Assembly (NCBI GenBank): GCA_029747015.1
Contig: JAKOGI010000080.1
Coordinates: 213,501-277,500 of the forward strand
Length of the DNA stretch: 64,000 nucleotides
Origin: Carnegiea gigantea
Lineage: Eukaryota > Streptophyta > Magnoliopsida > Caryophyllales > Cactaceae
Reading direction: 5' to 3'
The notes under the pieces were generated by a model that was not told the origin of the DNA, ran no database searches, and saw nothing but the letters and a program-made list of their open reading frames with translations. Below, piece by piece: positions 10,548-22,287 of the stretch. Position 1 is the first letter of the stretch. Each line of letters opens with the position of its first letter. The position numbers and the translations under genes were made by a program.

Positions 10548-13057
10548 CTAAATTTGCCACAGGGCATGGTCCCTAATAAATGCTGTTATCCGTTTGCACA
10601 TACCTTGTAAGCCTTGTCCAGGTTCAGCCTTAACCACGACAACAGGGCAAGAGGCGTGGTTGCTGCAATACTTGCTTACGCTTCCCAAAAACATTCTGCA
10701 AACACAAAGTCCTCCAGTTCAGCAGTGACATGAGCAGGTTAATGATTATAGATGTTAAAATCTTCATGATTCTTTAGGCAAATTCAAGACAGAGAATTAT
10801 ACTGTTGACAACAGCACTGGTTGTATAAATATTAGGAATATCCCAGATCATTCATAGCAAGGTCGCATTCAACGCAACTACTTCCCATTCAAAGTGAAAG
10901 CTGAAGGATAGAGAGTAAGTAATAACCTGAAGAGCAGACTAAGCACCTAAATTAGACTTGGGCTAAGAATTTACCTTTTGAAGCGTCCAACAGCACGGTT
11001 CCCCATCACAAGCAAATCAGCATGCAGATTATCAACAACTTCACATATCTTTTTTTTTGGATCCCCAGAAACAACATGTGTTTTTACATTAACCTGAGAG
11101 AAAGTGGCGAACAATATCAAAAATTTTAGGCCCCGAGTGACCAAAAGGAGTATAGGACTGATCTTCAACCAAATATAAAATAGCCAACGGCTAATTGACA
11201 TCCTTATTCTTACCATTTATGTCAAGCCCTTAAGTAAGGAAACAACTTTTTCTAGTTAGGTGTTGAAGACTAACCCCAAGAACAAAAAGGAAACAAAAGC
11301 AAAAGGTCTGGATGATTGTTCAAGTATTGTTCATCAATTGTTCCAATATTCCTCTTGATCTGCTTAACAACATGTGTTTTTACATTAACCTGAGAGAAAG
11401 TGGCGAACAATATCAAAAATTTTAGGCCCCGAGTGACCAAAAGGAGTATAGGACTGATCTTCAACCAAATATAAAATAGCCAACGGCTAATTGACATCCT
11501 TATTCTTACCATTTATGTCAAGCCCTTAAGTAAGGAAACAACTTTTTCTAGTTAGGTGTTGAAGACTAACCCCAAGAACAAAAAGGAAACAAAAGCAAAA
11601 GGTCTGGATGATTGTTCAAGTATTGTTCATCAATTGTTCCAATATTCCTCTTGATCTGCCTCCTGTTATATGCGCCTACCCCTTAATTTAACAAGTGCAT
11701 TATTCCATCGTGTATGACTTTGATTCCACAACTTTAGTTTTCTCTCGCTGCAGTTTAATACGTGTCTTGGTCTTTTCAGAAACTAGAGGTCCCCCATACT
11801 TTCTTGTATCACATTTCCTCACTCTTCTGTCTTTCTTTGCTGAACTCTGTTGATTACATTTTTCACGTACAACTAAGCTGCATACTTCTCGCTGGAAAGA
11901 TTTCAATTCTCCTTTGATCTAAACATCATCAGTTCTGGTTTGAAAGACTGTATGTTATTATCTATAGCAGCTGCACTAAACCCAACAGTAATAAAGTAGA
12001 GAGGATTGCCAAACTACCAAAATCTTCTACAACTTGTGATGAAAACAAAAAACCTGTCGATGTAAAAACTTGCATTCTGTACGAGAAAGAACAGAGCAAG
12101 CATCTGGATGGACTAAATTAGGGGTGAACAAGCTGTTGCAAGGCAGACCAAGACCGCTGTAGGTAACCATCTTCTGAGCAAAAGGGATATGGTAGAAAAC
12201 ACTGTAGATTCCATTCTTGTCCGCCATTTTAGCAAACGAATTGCGTAGGAGAAGTTCTTTACCTAGATTACCATTGTGACAAGAACTATATCTATATGTT
12301 ACACGAAGTGGGATTTACAACAGCAGAAGAATCCCCTGAAAGGCATGTCTGTTTTCTGAAGCAACTTGTTAGCTCCCTACTAACTTGTTAGCTCCCTACT
12401 ATTACAGCCCATCAAGTTGCGGGCGGCCCACCCATTGCCTATGATGAAGGATGGTTGTGTAGCTCAGTAAAAAGCCAACCCATTACCTCATAGTTATCTT
12501 ATTCCCGTTATGTTGATGCTGTTTGGAAAACACCCTCTACTAAATGAAAGTGACTACATGATTTCTATAGAGTACCAACCTGACAAAGGTCAAGGCCTAC
12601 TGTTTTTTGATGCTAGCTCAAACTAAGCGTTCCAGGGTAAAATTCTTCTATTATAAATGTAAATACACAAACATCCCTTTTGTTTCTAGTCAAATACCCA
12701 ATTATTCATCCACTGAACCCCATAGCTTCCCAATTTTCACCGTACCCGAATGAATCTCATTAACGATTACTTAAAACAACAGAAAAAATCATAATCAAAT
12801 CACGCGGGAACGAAAGAACCATAACAAACATAACTAATTTTCAAATCAGCACATATCAACATTCAAAAAGCAGCACTCACGTTCTTTTCGGCAGCAATTT
12901 CTAAAGCGCGATTGAGAATTGCCTCAGTGATACGTTGCTGATGAGCTTCAATCGCCGACGCAAAAGCAGGCACCTCCAAACCTAAAATTTTCTCCAATCA
13001 ATCAATTTTCAAACTGATTTCAATAATTTTCAGCAATTCAGTCATCAACTCAGAAAT

Positions 13058-13098
<41 letters not shown>

Positions 13099-13321
13099 GA
13101 GAGAGAAATCGCGACGAAGCTTAACTGGGACCACCGAAGGGGATGGTGCCGGGGTTGATACCGGCGGCGAGGGACGGCGGAGGTTGGACATGGAGGACGA
13201 CGAAGGAGCCACCTTCCTCCGGCGATTGGACGGTGACGTTGTCGAGAGCCCACTGCAAAGCGCTCATGCTCTCATCGCTGCCGTCGACGGCGACCACCAC
13301 GCATTTTACTTTTCCGGCCAT
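10548..13321 (-). CDS. universal stress protein A-like, four coding exons
   Basis: Exons on the minus strand: 13126-13321, 12881-12981, 10975-11093 and 10548-10695. They join in frame (AGT, AAC/GTT and AGA across the junctions) to 187 aa. Exon 1 starts MAGKVKCVVVAVDGSDESM, the USP beta-1 strand and ATP-binding Asp. Exon 2 gives LEVPAFASAIEAHQQRITEA. Exon 3 gives VNVKTHVVSGDPKKKICEVV and LHADLLVMGNRAVGRFKR. Exon 4 gives MFLGSVSKYCSNHASCPVVVVK. The G-2x-G-9x-G(S) nucleotide-binding signature is present as MGNRAVGRFKRMFLGS. It resembles Arabidopsis AT1G09740. The tail after VVVVKAEPGQGLQ is uncertain, because a strong donor at 10604 could lead to another exon. The exon 3 acceptor is duplicated. 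Confidence 0.88.
11070..11363. repeat. 294-bp tandem duplication, unit 1 (contains exon 3 acceptor)
   Basis: Identical by eye, base for base, to 11366-11659, with only a 2-nt spacer (TT) between units. Unit 1 includes the first 24 nt of USP exon 3 (11070-11093), its CAG acceptor and about 270 nt of intron 2. Confidence 0.95.
11366..11659. repeat. 294-bp tandem duplication, unit 2 (ghost acceptor in intron 2)
   Basis: Second identical unit. It carries a complete duplicate of the exon 3 acceptor and 24 nt of exon sequence (11366-11389), followed at once by intron sequence. Use of this acceptor would add a frame running about 31 codons past VNVKTHVV to a stop at 11270. Confidence 0.95.
12363..12400. 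repeat. 19-bp tandem direct repeat in intron 2
   Basis: AACTTGTTAGCTCCCTACT occurs twice head to tail within the long USP intron 2. Confidence 0.9.
13061..13094. repeat. (GA)17 microsatellite in USP intron 1
   Basis: Uninterrupted GA dinucleotides. It lies within the 144-nt first intron, about 35 nt inside the donor, and reads as a (TC)n tract on the transcribed strand. Confidence 0.95.
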
Positions 13322-14619
13322 CGGCGATTTCTATGAGGAGGAGCACGAACAAGTCAAGGGTCAGCTGAAAGAAGCTGTCGTAATTTCAGTAGATATTTTT
13401 CTCTGTCCTCTATTCGGTTGGGTGAGTCTTTCCACACTCTGGGAAGGTCTAATTGACACCGTTTAATAGTATCTCTTCGGCGCGCCAACAGGTGGAGACG
13501 CGGGCGCCTCTCACACTTCGAAGACAACGGTTGATTCCTTGCGGGCGGGCAGCCTTCAGATGCGAGGAAAAGATGGATAATGTTTGAAAATGATGGGCAC
13601 TCGTTTTTTTTAAGCAAGAAAAAAATCATACGTTGTTTTTTGGGCAAGGAAAAATTGATGGGTTTTTATTTTAAAAAATTTAATAGCCCTCCTAAAGTTC
13701 GAAGTCTTAAAATCACTGTAAAACATTTACAGTGAAATTTTCTATAAAAAAAACATAATATAATTACAATATAATTTTTTTGTTATTAAAAAACGATAAA
13801 TGCATATAATTTTTATATATTTGTTTTCGTGGGTACAATGTCTATTACCAGAATCTATGTATTTGACAAATGTAACATAAAAATTTCAGAATCATTCATA
13901 AAGAACCTCAAAATTTGAATATGAGGGCCCATAAAAATTATAAAAAGTTCAATAGTAGAACACCAATATACAAAGTATGTGGATTTCATATTGCTTATGA
14001 GTTCTCACAAAGATTTTATTTAAATTATCATCAATAAGACAGCAACACAATACCAATTATATTGAAATAAAATTCACAATTTTTTTCATAATTTAAGGGG
14101 GCAAAAAATATGACAATATCTCCATATACATTAACTTTTGAATCGCAAAGAAATAATAGCCAGCAAATTTTAACTATTTAAAAAATAGAACATTCAACAA
14201 ATTTGAAACAAAATTAGGAGTTATTTATCATAATACCCCCCCCTCCTTGTTTGGGCCCACGCCCTTAGGGTAATGGGTTTGTTCATGTAGGAAATGATAG
14301 AAATTGGAGACTTCATTCATTTGTTCTCCTAGTGCTTTATGAATCCAAATCTTTCAACTCAATAATAATATTATGCCATCAATATAAAATGTTATACTGT
14401 ACACCCAGATTCAATGAACTCAACCCATTATCGTGGGAATAGGGGTTATAGGGGCAAAATTTAAAAAACCAAAAAACATGCGGGCCTCACCATTTTTGGA
14501 AAAGTCGGGCCTATAGATTCAGGAATATTTTAAGATTTGTGGCCTATATTTTTCATCAAAAATTATTTAAAAAATATTTAAAAATTTGATTTTTTTTTTT
14601 CAGGAGTGCACATAAAGCC
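13322..14619. other. USP promoter side and intergenic DNA
   Basis: 13322-13650 is relatively GC-rich and likely holds the USP leader and promoter, although no clear TATA box was identified. 13650-14619 is AT-rich with no recognised gene. Confidence 0.35.
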
Positions 14620-15735
14620 TAAAATTTGATATAAATAGGCTTTAAATCTAAGTCTTTAATAATAATTTTGAAATATTTTATTAGCTATGATAAATGACAT
14701 CTATATATTAATTATTATTACTTGAAAAGCTGTATTGTATGATTGTATCATATGTTTAATCATCTAGGATATTTTCTTTTTGGTTTCATCCATTATATTT
14801 AAAATTGAGTATTTTAAAATAATTAGAAGATCATTGTATCAAACCAACAAAAAGAATTTTTAGTTTCTTTGACGTATCGCATTATACCAATTGGAAAAGG
14901 AAATTGATATGTGACCTTTTCAACTGTTATATTACCTGTGTCGTGAATCATGATTAGTGAGCTTGACGAAGAAACACGTCCCCTCCCATTCAATTCCACT
15001 TATTGCTTTTCATCCTCAGCTAAGGTTGGGGTTGAATCAAAGCCATCTCATTGATAACTATTTCCACACTCCACTGTAAGTCGTCCCACCCCTTGATTTG
15101 ATTTGAATTCCAACCCCATTATTCCCAATTTTACACATGCTGGTATTTTCATTTTGGCATGATATGTGGAAAAAAGCTTATCAGTCAATCCCATGATTTT
15201 AGATTAAAATGGTGATAAGCTTATGTATAAAAATAAATTAATGAAGCAAAAATATACATACAATGACATTATCGTGCATTAACTAAAAATAAAGACAATA
15301 ATTAAATAAGTTGGTCTTAATCTTACATTAAGTAGAGTTTAACCAATTATCTTATAAGTCAATAAAAATAAAGCTATTTCAATATGATTTTTTTATTTAA
15401 AAATTCAAACTTGATTTATTTTAATAAAGAAAAGCACATAAAATAGTGAGTAAAATCCAAATAACAGGTCAATCATAACGCATAACCAATATGACAGTTG
15501 GTAAATAGGTATGGCACGTTGATGGCATGCATGGCCAAATTCATGCTATGTAGAATTAGCTGTGATAGTTTTATTTAACGAAATGACATCATCGTTGCCT
15601 GCAAGTGCCAAGTGCATGCTGTTTTATTATGGTGACTTCAGACTGTTGAGTGTTAAACAATCTCGTCGGTGCCGCCTGACAATGACAAAATTTTTATAAT
15701 CAAAACGGCCAACTCTCTCTTATCATCACTCCAAA

Positions 15736-16197
15736 TTATGCCAAGCGACCAGTCAATATAGTTGCATCTATGTTTGCGTTCATTCATAAGGAGCAAACTG
15801 ATGTTCTTGTTATCCATTCGGAGCAGCCAAGCTCTTTACAGCATGCACTGAACTTGGATAAAGAAGTGTTCCACCTTACGCAACGAATTCATGATGAGGA
15901 ATAGTTGTAGTTTGACAATGCCTAGATGGCTTTACGTTCAGATAGTTTGGATGCAAACTAGATTACTTGTGTTATATTTTAGTATAGCAGGTAACCAGGT
16001 TCTGATTGTTTTAGGTATTCTAGCATCTCCTTTTTTCTCTCTTTTTGCTTACAGGATGCTGATTTAGGGTTTTAAGACGACTCCTATTTTTGATTGGGGC
16101 ATCTGGTAGTCTTAAAGCTCATGTTTTGTATATGACTTAAGTTTTTATAACGATTATCGCTACTTTTCCAAAACAGGAAAAAAAAAACCACGGTAAA
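15736..16197 (+). pseudogene. gene-tail-like insertion of unknown origin in unit A
   Basis: About 460-480 bp present in unit A only. One frame stays open for about 56 codons from 15736 (containing NIVASMFAFIHKEQTDVLVI and SLQHALNLDKEVFHLTQR) and ends HDEE-stop at 15903. It is followed by T-rich sequence and closes with an (A)10 stretch near 16180-16190. This looks like a protein C-terminus plus 3' UTR, possibly a 5'-truncated retrocopy. The family is not recognised, and no target duplication was seen. Random coding-like sequence remains possible. Confidence 0.4.
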
Positions 16198-16444
16198 TTT
16201 TTCATTTAATACCAACTAATTTATTCATATTGTTTTTTAAAGGTCCTCAAATTTTGCACATTAATTTGAAACACTAGGGCATGTACTTTTCAGTTTTCAT
16301 CGGTACGAGTACATAAAGTTCGCTTTATTTTGTAAAAAATATATGCATAATGGGGGAAAAATATTGTATAATTTAAATAAAAAAATTGTTAAAATTTGAA
16401 AAAGATTCAAAAACTTGTAAGCATTTGTAGAAATTAGTAGAATC

Positions 16445-16446
16445 GT

Positions 16447-16482
<36 letters not shown>
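16445..16482. repeat. (TA)n microsatellite
   Basis: Uninterrupted TA repeat of about 19 units in unit A. The matching place in unit B (about 18363) has only a few TA units. Confidence 0.9.
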
Positions 16483-16486
<4 letters not shown>

Positions 16487-16698
16487 TTGTGTGTAAATTA
16501 ACATAAATTATGTGAAAATTTTAAAAAATCTTAAAGAACATGCAAAAATATAAAATAAAGAATCTATAGAGATGTACAGAAATTAAAAGAGTGATAAAAT
16601 ATACTTTTTAAGAGTATATTCTTTTCAATTTATCATAAGTACTTATCAAGATATAAAACAGTATTCAGATGAAGAGTCGAATATTAGATCGAAAATAA

Positions 16699-16771
16699 CA
16701 CGGTCGATGGGACTCGAACCCACAATCCTCTTATTAGAGGTCAAATGCCTTATCCATTAGGCCACAAGCAC
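16699..16771 (-). pseudogene. decayed tRNA-Arg copy
   Basis: Aligns base for base in register with the tRNA at 18650-18722. The acceptor stem is damaged (GTGCTTG against CGACCGT, with a C-C mismatch and several G-T pairs). The anticodon stem has a G-A mismatch (TTTGA / TAAGA). The A box (TGGCCTAATGG) and B box (GGTTCGAGTCC) survive. Probably a pseudogene. Confidence 0.75.
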
Positions 16772-17072
16772 TATTAACATATATCAAGATACAAGATAAA
16801 GATCATATAATTTTTTTGGTGCTATTCTTTAAATTTAAATTGCTGATTCTCAATGCTCTTAGTGTGTGAATTAAACGAATATATATTATTTCTGCTATTT
16901 CTTTGGTGTATAACAATATAACACTATAGTATTTTTTTTTTTTTTAATTGATAACTATACATTCATGATACAACAATAACAAAAATTGTGAATCCAACAA
17001 CTTTTTACTCATGTTTTTTTGTCTTATGGTGAAATGCATGCTAGAAGTCTCACCATGGAGGCAATGGCATAG

Positions 17073-19021
17073 CAATTTGATATAAGTGGGCTTTAAACTT
17101 AAGTCTTTGATAATAGTTGTAAAATATTTTATTAAATATGATAGATGACATCTATATATTAATTATCATTGCTTGAAGAGTTGTATTATATGATTGTATC
17201 ATATGTTTAATCATCTAGGATTTTCTTTTTGGTTTCATTCATTATATTTAAAATTTCGTATTTTAAAATAATTGGAAGATTATTGTATGTGAGTATGTGA
17301 GTATGTGACATGTCGCACTATACCCATTGAAAAAGGAAATTGATATGCGAGTATGTGACATTTTCAAGTGCTATATTACCGGTGTCGTGAGTCATGACTA
17401 GTGAGCTTAATGAACAAACACGCTGCCTCCCATTCACTTCCACTTGTTGCTTTTCATCCTCAGCTAAGGTTGGGGTTGAATCAAAACCCTCTCATTCATG
17501 ACTATTTAAGGTGTCCCACACCCCTTGATTTGATTTGAATTCCAACTCCATTATTCCCAATTTTGCACGTGCTGGTATTTTGATTTGGACATGATATGTG
17601 GAAAACAGCTTATCAGTCAATCCCATAATTTTATATTAAAAAGGTGGGTAAGCTTATGTATTAAAAAAAAATTATTGAAGCAAAATATATACAATCTCAT
17701 ATTATCGTGCATGAACTAAAAATAAAGACAATAATTAAATAAGTCAATAAAAATAAAGCTATTTCAATATGGTTTTTCTTTTTTTTACAAAATCCAAACT
17801 TAATTTATTTTCATAAAGAAAAGCACATAAAATAGTGAGTAAAATCCAAATAACAGGTCAAGAGCATAATGCATGAGCAATATAATAGTTGGCATGGCCA
17901 AATTCGTGCCATATAGAATTAGCTTTGATAGTTTTATTTAACAAAATGACATCATCGTTGCCTGTCAATGCCAGGTGCAACATGCCTGCCTGCCTGCTGT
18001 TATCTTCTAAACCCTCTTATGGTCACATCAAACTGTTAAGTGTTGAACAATCCCGTCGGTGCCCTGACAATGCCAAAATTTTTTAATCAAATCCACCGAC
18101 TTTCTCTCATCACGAATACCGACTAATTTATTAATATTGTTTTTTAGAGGTCCTCAAATTTTGCACATTAATTTGAAGCACTAGGGCATGTACTTTTCAT
18201 CTGTTAGCGTAAGTTCTGTTCGCCTTATTTTGTTAGAAATATGTACATAATGGGAAAAAAGCAAAAAAACTGTGCAAGTTAAATAAAAAATGGTTAAAAT
18301 TTGAAAAAGATTCGATAAATTTGTAAGCATTTGCAAAATTTATTAGAATCGCATTAAACATGATATATATACATTTGAATTGTGTGCAAATTAAGATAAA
18401 GTACATGATAATTCATAAAAATTTTAAAGAATATGTAACATCATAAAATAAAGAATCTATAGGGATGTATAGAAATTAAAAGAGTATTAAAATATGCTTT
18501 TTAACGATATATTCTTTTCAATTTATCTCAGGTACGTATCAAAATACGAAACAATATTCAGATGAAGAGTCGAATATAGGATGCATACCTATAGAATGCT
18601 ACCCAAAATCTTAGTTTGACCGCTAGCACCAGTACAAAATAGAAAATGTCACGCTCGGTGGGACTCGAACCCACAATCCTTTGATTAGAAGTCAAATGCC
18701 TTATCCATTAGGCCACGAGCGCTATTAACATATCTAATGATACAATATAAATGTCATATCTTTTTTTAGTGCTATTCTTTAAGTTTGAATTACTGATTTC
18801 CAATGCTCTTAATGTCCGAATTAAACCAGTGTGGATTATTAATGTTATTTCTTTTGGTGCATAACAATATAAAATTTGTAGTATTTTGTGTTGATGACTA
18901 TACATTCATGACACAACAGTAACAAAAAATGTGAATCCTACCATTCATTTCTCTTGTGATTTTTTCCATATCGTGAAAGTGCATGCTAGGAGTCTCACCA
19001 TGGAGGCAATGGCATGGCAAA
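17073..19021. repeat. segmental tandem duplication, unit B
   Basis: Second unit, head to tail with 14620-17072. It lacks the 480-bp insertion of unit A but has about 60 extra bases at 18577-18640, just before the tRNA. Both units end with the same ATGCTAG(A/G)AGTCTCACC and GGAGGCAATGGCAT words. Confidence 0.85.
18650..18722 (-). tRNA. tRNA-Arg (anticodon UCU)
   Basis: 73-nt cloverleaf on the minus strand. The acceptor stem GCGCTCG pairs with CGAGCGT (a G-U at position 1-72). The D arm contains TGGCCTAATGG. The anticodon stem TTTGA/TCAAA is perfect around the loop CTTCTAA, anticodon TCT. The T arm GTGGG-TTCGAGT-CCCAC is perfect, and the discriminator is G. Internal A and B boxes fit polymerase III. 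The 3' CCA is not encoded, as expected for nuclear genes. No intron. Confidence 0.88.
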
Positions 19022-21660
19022 TGGCACTGTGCCCTCTGCAAGGACCATGTGAAATCGAATCCCAAGTGAACAATACAATGCCCTTAAGAAATATAGAGAT
19101 AAACTTGGGAGGGAACATGATATTCTCGTTGTAGGTCACCTAGCCCACAAAGGAGCAAGCATATTCCGAATCATAAACCCATCTTTTGTCTTTGGCTGAT
19201 GCACGTTCAGTCTAGCATGGGATGCTAACAGTACTTGACAGTTGACATTATTTGATTTTGATGTCCTCCCTTCTAAGGTTACGTATATTCTCTTCACTAC
19301 TCTCTCATCAGCCTTGTTATGCCGTGTACTAAGCATTTTATGATTCTTTATAGAGGGGTATTGTTAGATTTTAAATGCCAAATGAAATTAGATTGGACTT
19401 TTTTTTTTAATGGACTTGGGAAATTAGCTACTGAATACTTAAATTGAGTCTTTTTTAATAGGCTCCTATTTACAAAATAACCTAGTAAAATCATAAATGT
19501 TCATAGGAGAGGAGATGAGATATGAGCACATGGTTGATTCTTTTTTTTTTTAAAAAAAAAAAAACACACACACACACAGAGTCATTTCCAAGGATAGTTT
19601 TTGAGTGATCGATGTTGTGAAATCTAGAATTAAGTTATAGTAGGAAGAAGGTTTCATGCTATTGGGGTAGACCCTAGTTATCATAAAGCTTGACATTGGA
19701 AGCCGGCTTGTCAAAACTATGACCATAAACAAATATTAAATCAAAGTATGGATTAGTTTTACTATTTTAAATTCAGGTAATGGCTACTTATTTATCGGTC
19801 TCTCTACGAGCAGTTATGTGCTTAGGGATATAACTGCCTAATTATGTCTGGATATTCCCATACTTCGTGAATGCGGACTCACATTGGGAATTGTTGTTGG
19901 CTACTCATTTGCAATACATCTACAGTCTGTAATAATGTACGTTACCACCTAAGAGTGTATGCCTCTGCGTAAAATTGTAAGATATTAGCGGTCTTATATT
20001 TATCAAATACTATATAATGCAGCAATATTGAACACCGATATATCCTTAAAGAATTATTTGATAGAAATAAAATAGTCTATTTTGGGGGGGGGGGGAAAAC
20101 TTTTTCAAAAGTTTCATATGTCCAGATAAAATTGAAAAACCTAGCTAGAAATGAAACTAGAAAGCCTGGAATGGAAAGCTTTTGATCTTGTGCACCGGCC
20201 ATGAACAATAACAACCAGACGTGGCAAGAAAAAAACTTTGGTTACTTAAATCCATGTTTGGCTATTCTTCACCTTAGTCACTACAAAAATGACAAATATT
20301 AATTAAGCAACCCTTCACTGACCATGACAAAATTGGAGTTTAATGATTCAAAATACTATTCAAATTGTGCTTATAATATGTTGTTTTCACAATCAATTTT
20401 CCTAACCTATAATGAGCAAGTATGTGTATCCAAGTCATCAACCTCCCACTAAAGCCTTAAATAATTATAGCCACATGACTAAGACAAGATTTCTTCCACT
20501 TAAATTTTAGGGTAAAGGGTCGCAAATCAATCCACATCTAACACAACTACTTTTTCCCTACTTAGAATCTTTTGTTTGTGCTATTTTCCTTTTCAAACTT
20601 GAACATTATTGGCAACTAAATTTTTTTTTAAATCAAAGAAAAGGTATCAATTTTTGTACTAACTGGCAAAGCATGGGTCATTAAAGGTCAAGGGAGGCCA
20701 AAAACATGGACTGAACTAGTACAATAGCTGCTTCGCTCACACATGATCGAGCCTATAAGAAGATTGTTGGTGACTTATATAGAGAATTTATACCTTGTAA
20801 AATTTGATTATAGAACACATGATTTAGCTATTTTACGATTTACTTTGATTAGTATCTATTGTAGCAATATACAGTTATTAATTAGTACCAAATTTGATAC
20901 TACCGTTCAAATATTTGTCAATGTATTTTGTTGATTGTATTAAAAAGTAAATCCTCTAATATTTGACTTGGCTCAATCTATGTAATTATGAATATTATCT
21001 TTGTGATAAATTAAAAGTTTCTTTTCAACTTCTTTGATCCAAGTACATTTAATAAAAGAGGAGTTAGGTATACAACTTTTAATGTGATTCAACAAACATT
21101 GTCGTTTCACATATTGTAAGGGTAAAACTAAAGTATGACAATTAATATAATTGTGAACTTATTCAAAATTTGGCACTATTGTCATTGTCATAATCAATAC
21201 ATGGCAACAACACATAAATAACTCTACTTCTTTTGGATACAAGATAATCTCATTAAGAAAAAGGTGAGATTCATATAGCTAAATAGTGACCTGTATAATA
21301 GATGAAAAATGCTTACCTTTTAAAAAGGTTTTACTAAATATGGATGTCATCTACTTTAATTAATAAAGTTTCTGTGAGTAGAAATATATATACTCTTTCC
21401 TTATAAGACATTGATATTATTGAGATTTTGAACATATCAAAATCTCAAGTTACACTATGATCTTTAGATCAGACTTCTACAGAATGATTAAGATAAAAAA
21501 AAGTGCCATAAATTAAGTACACAAATCATCGAAAATTTAATTGCTTTACAAAGTGGTTAAAAAACTTACACATAAAGATTGATGACCATTAACGTCACTT
21601 GTGCAACAAAATTAGCCCCCCCCCCCCCAAAAAAAAAAAACCCACCTCAAGTAAAATAAA
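19022..21660. other. intergenic, nothing recognised
   Basis: AT-rich spacer. It contains a (T)n/(A)n palindromic block with (CA)n at 19541-19577, a (G)13 tract at 20083-20095 and a (C)n(A)n compound run at about 21617-21639. No coding domain or RNA gene was seen. Confidence 0.4.
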
Positions 21661-22287
21661 TAATCACGCCCTCTCCGATTTCAATCAATTAAGGACGGAT
21701 CGGCTAGATCGGATTCAGCCCGGCAGAAGATAGTAAACGATTAAAAAGATAAAACCGAAATTCTAAAAACGAATAGTAGACCGGTCGGTCCGAATATCTG
21801 ACGAGTGACCTCACGCTTCCCCAAGACCCCAGCCCAACGTTAAGCATTTTTCAAATCTCCGTTCTGTGTCTTTCCGCAGCACAGTAGAGGGAAGAAGCGA
21901 GCCCTTATTTTACGATCTCAAAAATTTCCACAGTGGACAGAGAAAACACTAACGCACAGAAGAAGAAGATACGACGAATCACGACATGCACGCTCTCTCT
22001 CTCTCTCTCTCGCTCTCTCTCGCTCTTTCGCTCACTCCAAACGACATTCCATCCTTCTTCCCCAAACTCCTGTTTCTCTCTCCTCATTTGTTTATTCGAT
22101 GCATGTTTAGTTTAATGACTACTTCCCCCGTCTCCGTCTCCATCTCCATCATCATTGTCATTGCACCATCATCATCAACAACCTCTGTATTTAATTCAAC
22201 TCAACCCTTCTCTCTATGCATATTGGGACTCTAAATCCGGGACCAAATCAGGGTTTCCAAGGTTGTGATGTCATTATCACCATATAA
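21661..22287 (+). promoter_or_regulatory. UBP16 promoter and leader with CT repeat and uORFs
   Basis: The sequence becomes more GC-rich from about 21660. A (CT)n tract at 21992-22028 is typical of plant 5' UTRs. An ATG at 21986 opens an 82-codon frame to 22234 made largely of the CT repeat (Leu-Ser), and further ATGs occur at about 22099 and 22114. If transcription starts upstream of 21986, these would be upstream ORFs. Confidence 0.45.

Larger units (their letters stand above)
14620..17072. repeat. segmental tandem duplication, unit A
   Basis: Aligns with 17073-19021 over most of its length. Shared blocks include the ATGACATCTATATATTAATTAT region, TGATTGTATCATATGTTTAA, CAGCTAAGGTTGGGGTTGAA, AAGAAAAGCACATAAAATAG, AGGTCCTCAAATTTTGCACA, the tRNA-like segment and GTCTCACCATGGAGGCAATG. 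Unit A also carries about 480 bp (15729-16209) absent from unit B. Identity is visibly below 90%, so the duplication is old. Confidence 0.85.

Noticed and set aside
11270..11512. Independent small gene with a hydrophobic N-terminus repeated at 10971-11216
   Set aside because: Both frames are intron 2 plus the copied start of USP exon 3. The repetition is explained by the 294-bp duplication.
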